This document shows, in pieces, positions 25,393-32,768 of a DNA stretch of 64,000 nucleotides. The position numbers and the translations under genes are program-made. The stretch comes from Neisseria montereyensis (GTDB lineage: Bacteria > Pseudomonadota > Gammaproteobacteria > Burkholderiales > Neisseriaceae): contig NZ_JANUXW010000007.1 of assembly GCF_024834045.1 (NCBI RefSeq), forward strand, positions 44,219 through 108,218. Reading direction: 5' to 3'. Position 1 is the first letter of the stretch, and each line of letters opens with the position of its first letter. The notes under the pieces are model-generated. The model was not told the DNA's origin and did no database searches. It saw only the letters and a list, made by a program, of their open reading frames with translations.

Positions 25393-25851
25393 TCAAATCA
25401 ACGCCATCTGAGGGCTTGCATCAATATCCGTCTGTTTGGCGATATACCAGATTTGGCGGTCGGTTAAATTATACTCAACGGCAATCTTACGCACTGCTTC
25501 AGGCATTGAGTAACTACCACGCATTGTTAAATCATCAATTTGGGCACGGATTTTGCGGTTTCTTACCTCGCGCAAAGCATCTTGGCATTTCGGCACCCAC
25601 AAAAACCGCTGCTTTCCAAAGAGCCGCCCGATTTTAAGGGCGTTTTCCTCACCAATTTCCTCTGCTAGGTTTGCGTGTAGGATTTTGCCGTTACGGGTTT
25701 TATTCATCCCCACGGGTAGGCTGGTGCCGCCCCAACGCTTAATCATGCGGTAGGCGGCATCCGCCCCCACCACCTGTATCAAATCAATTGCCCCATCCGG
25801 CAGCAGGTGGCGGACGTTATCAAATTCTTGCTCCGTTAAGCTCCAAGCCAT
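25393..25851 (-). CDS. mor: Mor-family transcription activator
   Basis: A 152-residue protein of the Mor/C family, starting MAWSLTEQEFDNVRHLLPDG at ATG 25851, two bases after the gemA stop and with GAGG upstream. The C-terminal DNA-binding helix-turn-helix is visible in SMPEAVRKIAVEYNLTDRQI followed by WYIAKQ; the N-terminal part (AIDLIQVVGADAAYRMIKRW with GGTSLP) is the dimerisation region. In Mu it activates the switch from middle to late genes. Here a terminator lies directly downstream and the lysis and head genes follow, so it should turn these on. Confidence 0.9.
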   Translation of the reverse strand: MAWSLTEQEFDNVRHLLPDGAIDLIQVVGADAAYRMIKRWGGTSLPVGMNKTRNGKILHANLAEEIGEENALKIGRLFGKQRFLWVPKCQDALREVRNRKIRAQIDDLTMRGSYSMPEAVRKIAVEYNLTDRQIWYIAKQTDIDASPQMALI

Positions 25852-25852
25852 A

Positions 25853-26263
25853 TCAGGCCTCTTTCTTTTTGCGGTTGGCGGCAATCTGCAACGCCGCCAC
25901 CAACTTATGCATATTCCCGTGTGAAAGCCACTGCACACGGTCAACCCCAAACATCCGCTTGGCCATCGCATGAGCATAATTCCACGGCAAATTGCCCTCT
26001 GCGAGTAGGGCTGCAATTTTGCGCATCATCGGGTCGGCATCGCTGCGACAGTTCGGCCGCTTGCCGTATTGATTGACTTGCGGCCGGAAACCCATGCGCT
26101 GCATCTCGGCAATTACTTTATCAAGTTCGCCCTCGGTCATTTTGGTGCACGAGTTTTTACCCGTTATCCGCATCAACATTGCACGATAGGCATCATCGGC
26201 CATATTAAGCTCTTTTTGGGCTATCTTGATTTTGGCAATCATGGCGTTTCTTGATGTTTTCAT
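25853..26263 (-). CDS. gemA: GemA-like regulatory protein (gp16, DUF1018)
   Basis: A 136-residue protein of the Mu gp16/GemA family, which alters host gene expression and DNA topology in Mu. Recognisable stretches are KIKIAQKELNMADDAYRAML, MTEGELDKVIAEMQRMGF and MRKIAALLAEGNLPWNYAHA followed by MAKRMFGVDRVQWL. It is the first gene of the middle unit, immediately before mor. Its start at 26263 lies just downstream of an AT-rich region with a dyad at 26274-26298. Confidence 0.9.
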   Translation of the reverse strand: MKTSRNAMIAKIKIAQKELNMADDAYRAMLMRITGKNSCTKMTEGELDKVIAEMQRMGFRPQVNQYGKRPNCRSDADPMMRKIAALLAEGNLPWNYAHAMAKRMFGVDRVQWLSHGNMHKLVAALQIAANRKKKEA

Positions 26264-26273
26264 GGCAAACCCT

Positions 26274-26298
26274 AAAATACTATATATTGCGGTATTTT
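26274..26298. promoter_or_regulatory. Dyad operator-like site before gemA
   Basis: AAAATAC (26274-26280) and GTATTTT (26292-26298) are exact inverses separated by 11 bp, just upstream of the gemA start. The surrounding 26270-26350 is extremely AT-rich with several TATA-like hexamers, so a middle promoter with an operator is plausible. Confidence 0.45.
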
Positions 26299-26363
26299 AT
26301 CATTTTTTATATATTTTTCTACTATATTTTGTATTTATGCCATTAATATTTTTAATAAAAAAT

Positions 26364-26384
26364 ACCCCGCCATTAAAGCGGGGT
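26364..26384. terminator. Bidirectional terminator ending the early operon
   Basis: ACCCCGC (26364-26370) pairs with GCGGGGT (26378-26384). T tracts follow on both strands. It separates the early unit from the gemA-mor unit. Confidence 0.87.
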
Positions 26385-26407
26385 TGTTTTTTTTCAGACG
26401 GCCTTAT

Positions 26408-26581
26408 TTAAATCTGCCCGTCGTTATCTTTTTCTATTATCGCTGCATAATCCGACAGCACCAATAATAGATTGCCTAATTGCTCGGCCGTTATCCCTTT
26501 GATGTTTTCACATTGCATCACGGCATAGCCCAAAAATTCCAAGCCGTTGGCCAGTTGGTTTAATCTAAACTCGTTATTCAT
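26408..26581 (-). CDS. Small hypothetical early phage protein (57 aa)
   Basis: An ATG at 26581 opens a 57-residue frame, MNNEFRLNQLANGLEFLGYA onward, ending DNDGQI at a TAA (26408-26410). It is helical, acidic and leucine-rich (ITAEQLGNLLLVLSDYAAII), without membrane segments. It starts 3 bp after the Rha-family stop and lies before the early terminator, so it is likely the last gene of the early operon. I do not recognise a family. Confidence 0.65.
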   Translation of the reverse strand: MNNEFRLNQLANGLEFLGYAVMQCENIKGITAEQLGNLLLVLSDYAAIIEKDNDGQI

Positions 26582-26584
26582 TGT

Positions 26585-27205
26585 TTATTCCCCCAAGCTT
26601 AAAGATTGTTGAGCTGCAAAAAATTCGGCATTCTGGCGGCGGCGAAGATTGCCGAGTTTCCCAAATGCAGACAAGCGCGGGTCGGGGCGGTATTCGGTTA
26701 GGCCGCAGGCGGCCAGTCTTTTTAGATTGCGGCGCACGGTACGGGCGGAACGGTTAGTAAGGGCGCGCATTTCGCTCATCTCAAGCCCGACGTTGTGATA
26801 AAAGGCCAGTCTTACAAATTTCGGGGCATGGATAGCCAATTCTTGTTTCAGGGCTTCATTTTGTTGTTGCAACAGGGCAACGTCGCCGCCTTTGTTGACT
26901 TCGGCTTCCAGCGCGTTAAACGCGGCAATATATTTTTCTTTCCATTGTGCCGCCTGCGTGCCTGTAAAGCCCATACACAAGAAAACAAATCCGTCTCGGG
27001 TGATTTCGTAGGCAGGCATGATCTTTCCTTGAGAAGTTTTATAAGAGGTGGGCGCAAAATTGCGCTCTCTAAACTCTTGTGAACATTCTAAATTTTCTAT
27101 TGCTCGTAAAATATCTTTGTGTTTTCGGTTGAAGTGATTAGAAATAGCTAGGGAAGTAGTGATTAAGCGGTTACCGGAATGGCGCACCAAAGGTTGAGAG
27201 TTCAT
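26585..27205 (-). CDS. Rha-family phage regulatory protein
   Basis: A 206-residue protein from ATG 27205 (MNSQPLVRHSGNRLITTSLA), with AAGGA upstream; a longer open frame to 27367 lacks family similarity. Residues about 10-105 match the Rha domain: SLAISNHFNRKHKDILRAIE, FAPTSYKTSQGKIMPAYEIT, RDGFVFLCMGFTG and AAQWKEKYIAAFN. The C-terminal third has a winged-helix style segment (MRALTNRSARTVRRNLKRLA). Rha proteins are phage regulators whose exact role is unclear; in P22-like phages Rha interferes with growth in hosts lacking IHF. It stands near the end of the early operon. Confidence 0.87.
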   Translation of the reverse strand: MNSQPLVRHSGNRLITTSLAISNHFNRKHKDILRAIENLECSQEFRERNFAPTSYKTSQGKIMPAYEITRDGFVFLCMGFTGTQAAQWKEKYIAAFNALEAEVNKGGDVALLQQQNEALKQELAIHAPKFVRLAFYHNVGLEMSEMRALTNRSARTVRRNLKRLAACGLTEYRPDPRLSAFGKLGNLRRRQNAEFFAAQQSLSLGE

Positions 27206-27383
27206 TTCTTTGTTCCTTTTTGAGAGGATATTTGAAAATTTGCCCGTAAAGGGCGGCCAAGTGCTCAAAACCGTACAAAGAAACGGCGGAGTTATTCCCC
27301 TTTCGGGTATTGTATTCCTCGCACACTCGGCCATAAGGCTGTGATTCGGGCGGCCTGAACAGGCCATCCGAAATGATAGGCAT
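27171..27383 (-). CDS. Possible small ORF overlapping the rha start
   Basis: A 70-residue frame (MPIISDGLFRPPESQPYGRV onward) ends within the first codons of the Rha-family gene. It has only a weak ribosome site (CGGATTTTTT before ATG). Composition is protein-like, with SLYGFEHLAALYGQIFKYPL, but it may simply be a leader region. I include it as a doubtful gene. Confidence 0.3.
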   Translation of the reverse strand: MPIISDGLFRPPESQPYGRVCEEYNTRKGNNSAVSLYGFEHLAALYGQIFKYPLKKEQRNELSTFGAPFR

Positions 27384-27507
27384 AAAAAATCCGCGCTATC
27401 GGGGCGTTATGTCCGTCTTTGTATTCAAGGTGTTTTGAGCACCTAAAAATACAATACGGCAAACGCATAATAATTGCAACTGTTTTTGCGCCGATTATTT
27501 GAAATAA

Positions 27508-28533
27508 TTACCGCTTGTTAAGAAAAATCCACAAAACCACAAATGGAGCTAGAAAAATTATGGCAAAAAATGCAACTCTGATTTGGTTTGAAATTGAAGC
27601 TTCCTTCAAAACAGCGAATAATACCCATGTGACAAACCCTATGCCTGCCCATTTCAGATATGGTAAAGCAGACATTTTCATGTTTGTTTTTGCTACCTTA
27701 TGCGGGCTTTCGAGCGGTTGATCTGCCAGTATTTGAGCTTTCAGTTTTCCCTTATGCGCGGTAGGCTCAACAGGAATGGTCGGCGTAATAGGGGAAGTGA
27801 TTTCAAGTTTTTTACTTCTGTCCCATTCGGCAGATACCCAAGCAGAATCACCCGGGAAGAACGGCGGTAATGATTTCAGGCCGCCTTTCCCATCTTCGGC
27901 AGTATGGTAACCGCCCATCATCAGATAAGCCATTTCCCTTTCGTCTTCGTTTTGAATATAAATGCTGTAATTGAATGAAAGCGATCTTTTATCGTTTCTT
28001 TCAATTAGGCCGTTACTGCTTGCCCTCGCAGCAATATCGTGTACCAAAGTTTCGCATTTTGCTATAAATCTTGCTTGCCGATACTTTTCTTCGCGTTCTT
28101 CTAAAACGGCATTTATATCCGTTTTAAAATCCTGTAAATCTGCTTCAGCGCAAATCTTTTCAATGATTTCCGCCTTGCGGGTAGGCAGCTTGGCAATGCT
28201 TTTTTGCTTCGCCATTTTTTTGATTTCAGGGATAGTAAGCGTTTCTAAAAATTCTTTTAATGTTTCAGCAGCCTTCGGCTTTTTATCCAAAAACCAGTAC
28301 GCACTTGGCCTAATATCGTATTTTTCGCAAAATCCGATGCACTTATCAAAATCCACCCATTCAAAATCTTGGTAATCCAACAGTTCCGCTAATGCTTTTG
28401 CAGCGGTTTGCGAATCTTGTATATTGCACAATAGTTTGTGTACTGCGCCTGTTTTAAATAAAACAGGGTTTAAGCTGTAAGCATCAACCAGTTCGTTTAC
28501 CGCCTGTTTTTGGTAATTTTTTATTTTCGTCAT
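27508..28533 (-). CDS. Early-region membrane protein with SAP-like motif, possible moron
   Basis: A 341-residue protein from ATG 28533 (MTKIKNYQKQAVNELVDAYS; AAGGGG upstream). Residues about 99-130 (LTIPEIKKMAKQKSIAKLPT and RKAEIIEKI) resemble a SAP-type helix-loop-helix. A charged middle region follows, and two membrane helices close the protein (about 294-309 and 318-337, VAFFAIIFLAPFVVLWIF). No family is recognised. A long cytoplasmic part anchored by a C-terminal hairpin is uncommon for replication genes and would suit a host-modifying or exclusion function. A gap of about 100 bp on each side sets it apart from rdgC and rha. Confidence 0.7.
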   Translation of the reverse strand: MTKIKNYQKQAVNELVDAYSLNPVLFKTGAVHKLLCNIQDSQTAAKALAELLDYQDFEWVDFDKCIGFCEKYDIRPSAYWFLDKKPKAAETLKEFLETLTIPEIKKMAKQKSIAKLPTRKAEIIEKICAEADLQDFKTDINAVLEEREEKYRQARFIAKCETLVHDIAARASSNGLIERNDKRSLSFNYSIYIQNEDEREMAYLMMGGYHTAEDGKGGLKSLPPFFPGDSAWVSAEWDRSKKLEITSPITPTIPVEPTAHKGKLKAQILADQPLESPHKVAKTNMKMSALPYLKWAGIGFVTWVLFAVLKEASISNQIRVAFFAIIFLAPFVVLWIFLNKR

Positions 28534-28636
28534 AACCAAACCCCTTTGTTAAAAAGGTTTAAATTATACTTAAAACCACAAACTGAAGCCGGCTTATTGA
28601 ATAAATCGGCTTGGATTTGGGGTTTTCAGACGGCCT

Positions 28637-29524
28637 TTATTGCTGATTCCAGCCGCCTAAGTATCCCAGCAGCTCGGTTAACATATCCGTTAGGTAACGG
28701 GTCATAATGATTTGTGATGTATACCAAAAATTATAGCCATCACATCCATCTCTTTCGGGTAACTCTGTCAGCACATCCAAATATTTAATGCTTTTCAGGG
28801 TCATTTTATCCGTTAAAACAAAATCTAACCCATGCCATTGTAGGTTCATTTCCGCAACGGTCATGCCGTTGCGGGCGTGCTGTACCACATCGTTATCGGT
28901 CAAATCCTTATCCTTGATTTTAATCACAGGGGCAATATCGCCGCTTCCGCGTAGCACAATATCGGAGCCAATTTTAAAATTACCTTGCGCCTCACCTGCA
29001 AGTAACCAGTTAGTCATCAGGCTTGATGGTGATTGCCGTGTAACAGGCTGTTTAGCTTCCAATCCACCCAATGCTTCTCGCAGTTTTGCCAACATCTTTT
29101 CGGCTTTGTTTGGTGCAGCATTGTCTATCAACAACCAGCCATCGGTCAGGATTGCATGAGTACGGCTGCTCCGTGTTAGGGCACGCGGCAACAGGTCGTC
29201 GATAATTTTCTCTTTAAGCTCTCGCTTCTCTTTACTGCCTACATCGCGCCCTTCGGCATTTTTGATGTTATTAATTTTTTCTTCTAAAATTTCTTTGATT
29301 GCTGCCGATGGTAATACCTTTTCTTCTCGTTTCAGCGCAACCAAATAATGGCCGTCGGCATCAGCCACCGCCATGTCTGTATAGGGTGTCGGCTGTGTGA
29401 ACCCCTCTGCAAACCAATCCAAGCCCAAGCAGGGGCCAAACCAACTACCCCCAAGCATTTCATCCAATTGTTTTTTTTCTGGTTTTTTCGGCATTGGATA
29501 TGCTGTTAATTGTTTAAACCACAT
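28637..29524 (-). CDS. rdgC: Phage-encoded RdgC (recombination-associated protein)
   Basis: A 295-residue RdgC homologue, close to the 303 residues of the E. coli protein. Conserved stretches include MWFKQLTAYPM at the start, LVALKREEKVLPSAAIKEIL, IIDDLLPRALTRSSRTHAIL, and LDFVLTDKMTLKSIKYLDVL. RdgC forms a ring on double-stranded DNA and restrains RecA. A phage copy, next to Gam in an early operon, likely protects replicating or linear phage DNA or limits recombination. It is preceded by a terminator behind the 58-residue gene and followed by the membrane protein. Confidence 0.92.
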   Translation of the reverse strand: MWFKQLTAYPMPKKPEKKQLDEMLGGSWFGPCLGLDWFAEGFTQPTPYTDMAVADADGHYLVALKREEKVLPSAAIKEILEEKINNIKNAEGRDVGSKEKRELKEKIIDDLLPRALTRSSRTHAILTDGWLLIDNAAPNKAEKMLAKLREALGGLEAKQPVTRQSPSSLMTNWLLAGEAQGNFKIGSDIVLRGSGDIAPVIKIKDKDLTDNDVVQHARNGMTVAEMNLQWHGLDFVLTDKMTLKSIKYLDVLTELPERDGCDGYNFWYTSQIIMTRYLTDMLTELLGYLGGWNQQ

Positions 29525-29556
29525 AATATTTTCCTTTATTCAGATAACGTAATAAA

Positions 29557-29576
29557 AAGCGGGCAAATGCCCGCTT
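29557..29576 (-). terminator. Intrinsic terminator between the gam unit and rdgC
   Basis: AAGCGGGC (29557-29564) pairs with GCCCGCTT (29569-29576) around AAAT. On the minus strand a TTTTTATT tract follows. It lies just beyond the stop of the 58-residue gene and before rdgC. Confidence 0.85.
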
Positions 29577-29578
29577 GG

Positions 29579-29755
29579 TTAGTGCTTGGTTTTCGGCTCA
29601 GGGCAGAACACTCCAGCCATAAATTCATTAACAACGATTGCCATTTCTTCCGCTGGCGTGCGATCTTCGGATTTTTCCGGCATTGGGCGGTTACTTTTAC
29701 ACTCAAATGACACGCCATTAACGTGGTCTTTGATGATAATTTTGATTTCGGCCAT
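29579..29755 (-). CDS. Small early phage protein (58 aa)
   Basis: An ATG at 29755, overlapping the gam stop, opens a 58-residue frame: MAEIKIIIKDHVNGVSFECK onward, ending CPEPKTKH. It has a beta-hairpin-like start and a helix (AEEMAIVVNEFMAGVF). The opening KIIIK and general layout resemble the 71-residue product of 30295..30510 on the other side of gam, so the two may be related. A terminator lies directly after it. No function is known. Confidence 0.75.
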   Translation of the reverse strand: MAEIKIIIKDHVNGVSFECKSNRPMPEKSEDRTPAEEMAIVVNEFMAGVFCPEPKTKH

Positions 29756-30282
29756 TACGCAAACTCCTGATGATGCGGTTTAATTTCAAAAAATTCCTTC
29801 CCCGTCACGATTTTGATGCCGGGCACGGGGTTTTGCGCAAAAAACTCCGGCTCATTAAGCACGGCATCCTTGTTAACCTCACGTTTAACGCGAACAAACC
29901 GTTGCAAATCCGGATTGGACTCTAGCAAGGCCAGCACCGCATCCATGCCGCTCACCGTGCATCTAGGCGGATTATTGCGCCATCTGATAATGCCGGTATT
30001 CAGCTCGGCAAATTTCACTTTGCCGCCGTCTGTCAATACGGCGCGGTTGGCTTCCGCCCAAGCATGCACACCGGCTTCAATTGACTGCATCTCATCCTTA
30101 ATTGGCGTGATTTGCTCATCCGCAGCCTTTTGCAATTCGGCCACCTTGTCATTATGGTCGGCCTCGATGCGGTCAATCTCGCGCTGTAAATCGCCTAGGC
30201 GTTTGATTTGTTCGGCCGCCGCGTCACGGTCTTGTACAGCCACTACTAATGCTTCTTTCTTGATTCTTTTGGGTTTAGCCAT
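29755..30282 (-). CDS. gam: Gam-like host-nuclease inhibitor
   Basis: A 175-residue protein of the Mu Gam family, which coats linear DNA ends and blocks RecBCD-type exonucleases, like a bacterial Ku. Typical features are a long coiled coil (DLQREIDRIEADHNDKVAEL), the turn AWAEANRAVLTDGGKVKFAE, and the core GIIRWRNNPPRCTVSGMD and FVRVKREVNKDAVLNEPEFF. It lies in the early operon with rdgC downstream, forming a DNA-end protection group. Confidence 0.93.
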   Translation of the reverse strand: MAKPKRIKKEALVVAVQDRDAAAEQIKRLGDLQREIDRIEADHNDKVAELQKAADEQITPIKDEMQSIEAGVHAWAEANRAVLTDGGKVKFAELNTGIIRWRNNPPRCTVSGMDAVLALLESNPDLQRFVRVKREVNKDAVLNEPEFFAQNPVPGIKIVTGKEFFEIKPHHQEFA

Positions 30283-30294
30283 TTTGGTTTCCTT

Positions 30295-30510
30295 TCAGCT
30301 TAAGGCATTAATAACAATGTGTTGATAGAGACGGTTTTTAGTACCCTCTTGGTCTGCATCAGCATCTTTTTTTATATCTTCAGCAATCCCAGCAAGTAAG
30401 TAGGCTGCTAATTCTTGTAATGAGGAGTCTTTATCAACTGATATTAACGGGACTTTGATCTGCAAATTCCCTCCCTCATCTTCTTTGATAATAATTTTAT
30501 ATTTCTTCAT
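30295..30510 (-). CDS. Small early phage protein (71 aa)
   Basis: A 71-residue acidic protein, MKKYKIIIKEDEGGNLQIKV onward, with a beta start and a helix (SLQELAAYLLAGIAEDIKKD). The start overlaps the stop of the 30507..30962 gene. It appears distantly similar to the 58-residue gene after gam (both open with KIIIK followed by an acidic turn). No known family or catalytic motif. Confidence 0.7.
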   Translation of the reverse strand: MKKYKIIIKEDEGGNLQIKVPLISVDKDSSLQELAAYLLAGIAEDIKKDADADQEGTKNRLYQHIVINALS

Positions 30511-30962
30511 TTTTTGCCTTTCTGCCTTGCGGCATAAATCCGTCTACACTCATCCACCGACCGACTGCGCGGCCCGTGTATCCAATCCCGCTGCATACAA
30601 GGCGCTTTAGCTAGGGCGGCATTGATTTGCGCCATAACCTGTTTAGCGGCTGCTTTTTGGGCGGGTGTCGGCTGGTGGCGGTATTCCAGCTTCAGCCGCT
30701 CCGGACGGGGCGGCATACAGTCTAGTAAGTCGCTTGGTGACGGCCAACGTTTGGCCTGCCCCGACAACACGACAAAGGCCGTCTGAATACGCTTGATATC
30801 TTGCGCCTCATCCCACTGCTTGCCATGCGCCAGTGCTACGCTCCATGCTTGGGCGGTAGCCTGCACGGTATCCACCGCAGGCGTACCCGTTAGGCGTAGC
30901 GCAAGCAACATGGTTAAGCCGTCCACTACCGCGTTGTGCAGGTTGTCGGGTAGCTCTTTCAT
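30507..30962 (-). CDS. Hypothetical early phage protein
   Basis: A 151-residue protein, MKELPDNLHNAVVDGLTMLL onward, mostly helical, with a conserved-looking segment FVVLSGQAKRWPSPSDLLDC and a basic C-terminus (DECRRIYAARQKGKK). It overlaps neighbours by four bases at each end. I recall similar genes in the early region of Mu-like phages of Neisseria and Haemophilus, but no function. The RWPSPSDLL motif is of a type also seen in replication accessory proteins, which is only a hint. Confidence 0.7.
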   Translation of the reverse strand: MKELPDNLHNAVVDGLTMLLALRLTGTPAVDTVQATAQAWSVALAHGKQWDEAQDIKRIQTAFVVLSGQAKRWPSPSDLLDCMPPRPERLKLEYRHQPTPAQKAAAKQVMAQINAALAKAPCMQRDWIHGPRSRSVDECRRIYAARQKGKK

Positions 30963-31447
30963 TTTTGCGCCCCTTTCTTGGCCGCTTGCAACATACTAGC
31001 GGCGGTTAATGTTTGGCTGGCAGGGCGGGCACTTCCAGCCGCTTCAGGGGGCGAGACGGCAGCGGTGGTAGCCGGTCGCCAATGGCTGATAATCTCGTAT
31101 AGATAGCCGTGCGACTTAAGGGGTGTTTTCAGACGGCCACCATCCCGTGCCTCAACCGCCGCCCCAAAGCCATACAGCCATGCTCCCGGCGGGGCGGGGT
31201 AGACAACACCGTCTCTGCTGATTTGCCCGGCCTTAATATCCGGCAGCAGCTCACCCAGCAACTTGGCGGTGCGCGCAAAGGTTAGTTGGCTCTTGGCCGG
31301 TCTAAACAAGCCCACATAACGCACCGCCGCCTTGCCTATGGCCGCATCAAACTCCAATACCGCCTTAATCAGATCAGCCGCCCCGTCGTTGCCGATTAAG
31401 CTGTCAAGGCTATGCACGGCACCACAGTTTGGGCATTTGATATTCAT
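30959..31447 (-). CDS. Early phage protein with N-terminal zinc ribbon
   Basis: A 162-residue protein from ATG 31447 (MNIKCPNCGAVHSLDSLIGN), where CPNC provides one half of a possible zinc site; no second CxxC is visible. The middle (VRYVGLFRPAKSQLTFARTA, KLLGELLPDIKAGQIS, GAWLYGFGAAVEA) is helical and ends KSHGYLYEIISHW. This pattern occurs in early proteins of transposable siphoviruses. The C-terminal 40 residues are alanine/proline-rich and probably flexible. A DNA-related role is suspected from the ribbon and location. Confidence 0.7.
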   Translation of the reverse strand: MNIKCPNCGAVHSLDSLIGNDGAADLIKAVLEFDAAIGKAAVRYVGLFRPAKSQLTFARTAKLLGELLPDIKAGQISRDGVVYPAPPGAWLYGFGAAVEARDGGRLKTPLKSHGYLYEIISHWRPATTAAVSPPEAAGSARPASQTLTAASMLQAAKKGAQK

Positions 31448-31448
31448 T

Positions 31449-31589
31449 TCATTTTGCCTCCCAATCTTCTCTGGCATCGTCTATCGCAACGCTAAACTCT
31501 GCCCCGCCTCGTTTAACCAACCATTCCAACCGATTGCTATCCCCCAAGGCTTCGGCAATTTGTTTGTCTGTAAATTTTTTTGCTTCCAT
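31449..31589 (-). CDS. Small early phage protein (46 aa)
   Basis: An ATG pair at 31592/31589 follows AGGAGCAA, a good ribosome site, and opens a frame MEAKKFTDKQIAEALGDSNR onward ending EDWEAK at TGA 31449-31451. It is acidic and helical, with a helix-turn-helix-like stretch (FTDKQIAEALGDSNRLEWLV). The stop abuts the next gene start at 31447. A small regulator is possible. Confidence 0.65.
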   Translation of the reverse strand: MEAKKFTDKQIAEALGDSNRLEWLVKRGGAEFSVAIDDAREDWEAK

Positions 31590-31598
31590 CATTTGCTC

Positions 31599-32282
31599 CT
31601 ATACAATCTGTTTAAGCTGCTCTCCAGCATTCATGGCATGGTTTAGCTGCGCTTTTTTACCCTCTTGGCCGCCCAAAAATCGGTCAATATTTGCTGCCTG
31701 TTTAGCATGGCTGCCGGGGTTTATTTCTCGCGTTTTTTCGTTCCTTAGGTTCAATTTCTGCCCAAATTGCTGCAATAACGTACGTTCACGTTCTCCGTTG
31801 GCAAACTTATCCACCTTTCCATACACGCTCAAAATCCAGCCCTTACAAAATTCATCGGCGCGGTATGTCTTGTTTTTGGCCAACCGTACACGTTTGAGTG
31901 CCGTGGCTATATACTCTTTGCGGGCGGTTTTAACTTGACGCAGTAACACTTCATAGCCGTAGGCTGCTAGCGCGGCTTTGTTGTCGATACCGTAATAATG
32001 GATTCTTGGGTCGCGCCAAGTGCCGCCGAGATACCACTCACAGCCAAATGCGCTCGCAACTACATTGGCCAACATTACCTGCCAGCCCGGTATATTTTGG
32101 GCAGTTTTGCATGTGCAGATATGCTCGCGGATATCTAAGAGCGCTATGTCGTCATCATTGATGCTATATTTACGCATTAATGCTTGTGCCTGCTTCAATG
32201 CCAGCGCTGCTTCGTGCTCATTCGCACTTTGGCTCAAGGCCAAGCATTTTTTAATGCGGTTCAACACTTTTTCTTTATCCAT
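31599..32282 (-). CDS. DUF2786-domain early phage protein
   Basis: A 227-residue protein from ATG 32282 (MDKEKVLNRIKKCLALSQSA). Residues 1-45 are the DUF2786 domain (NEHEAALALKQAQALMRKYS), and the rest is a conserved partner region (VVASAFGCEWYLGG, AYGYEVLLRQVKTARKEYIA, RADEFCKGWILSVYGKVDKF). DUF2786 proteins are frequent in phages and plasmids, with no established activity. The start overlaps the previous stop (TGATG). It lies in the middle of the early operon. Confidence 0.83.
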   Translation of the reverse strand: MDKEKVLNRIKKCLALSQSANEHEAALALKQAQALMRKYSINDDDIALLDIREHICTCKTAQNIPGWQVMLANVVASAFGCEWYLGGTWRDPRIHYYGIDNKAALAAYGYEVLLRQVKTARKEYIATALKRVRLAKNKTYRADEFCKGWILSVYGKVDKFANGERERTLLQQFGQKLNLRNEKTREINPGSHAKQAANIDRFLGGQEGKKAQLNHAMNAGEQLKQIV

Positions 32283-32584
32283 CACACACCTCTATTCGCC
32301 AAATATTCTTCACGCGCCAAATCAATCGTTTCGCACACCGTTGGCGCTGATGCCGTACAAACAGCATCCGTATCAATCTCAACCGTCATGAGCGGGTTTT
32401 GGCCATCTTGCTTGCTAATCCCAAAACTGCCCAAATCCTCAAGCCAATCAAGCCTAAATGAGTCGTATAACTCTTGTTTTTCAAGGTTCACGATGCGGGC
32501 TGAGGCATGCGATAACAGCAGCCGTAATGCTGCCGGTGTTTCCGGGTCTTCCGCCGCTTTAATTAAGTTTTCCACCAAGTTCAT
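32282..32584 (-). CDS. Hypothetical early phage protein
   Basis: A 100-residue acidic protein (MNLVENLIKAAEDPETPAAL) with an N-terminal helical hairpin and an internal segment LEDLGSFGISKQDGQNPLMT. It is preceded by an AT-rich leader that is duplicated before the lipoprotein gene at 33143. The ribosome site is AAAGGAAA. Family unknown. Confidence 0.65.
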   Translation of the reverse strand: MNLVENLIKAAEDPETPAALRLLLSHASARIVNLEKQELYDSFRLDWLEDLGSFGISKQDGQNPLMTVEIDTDAVCTASAPTVCETIDLAREEYLANRGV

Positions 32585-32589
32585 TTTTA

Positions 32590-32640
32590 TATTTCCTTTA
32601 TTTTCAATTGTTTATATTTTCATTAAGGCAAAAAAATTAT
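32590..32640 (-). repeat. Duplicated leader element, copy 1
   Basis: The stretch around 32590-32636 (CCTTTATTTTCAATTGTT, then TTTCATTAAGGCAAAAAA) closely matches 33147-33195 (CCTTTATTTTCAATAGGTT, then CCATTAGGCAAAAAATA). Both lie directly upstream of a gene start on the minus strand and include its ribosome site. Confidence 0.65.
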
Positions 32641-32768
32641 TGCCCTAGTAATTTAGATGCCGCCCTCATACCCAGCCAAGCGCCGGCTAATGCCGTGCTC
32701 CAAAATATAGCCAGCAACAACAGCCACCACTTAATCACCCACATGGCCGTTTTTATTTTGAGCTTCAT
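32637..32768 (-). CDS. Small single-span membrane protein (43 aa)
   Basis: An ATG at 32768 opens a frame starting MKLKIKTAMWVIKWWLLLLA and ending AASKLLGQ at TAA 32637-32639. A basic N-terminus is followed by one membrane helix (about residues 8-31, WVIKWWLLLLAIFWSTALAG). It overlaps the start of... the preceding 62-residue gene by 38 bp in another frame, as densely packed phage genes do. A role in membrane or lysis-time control is possible, but nothing defines it. Confidence 0.55.
   Translation of the reverse strand: MKLKIKTAMWVIKWWLLLLAIFWSTALAGAWLGMRAASKLLGQ

Noticed and set aside
27171-27383. 70-residue frame before the Rha gene as a confident gene
   Set aside because: Weak ribosome site and overlap with the rha start; kept only as a doubtful feature.
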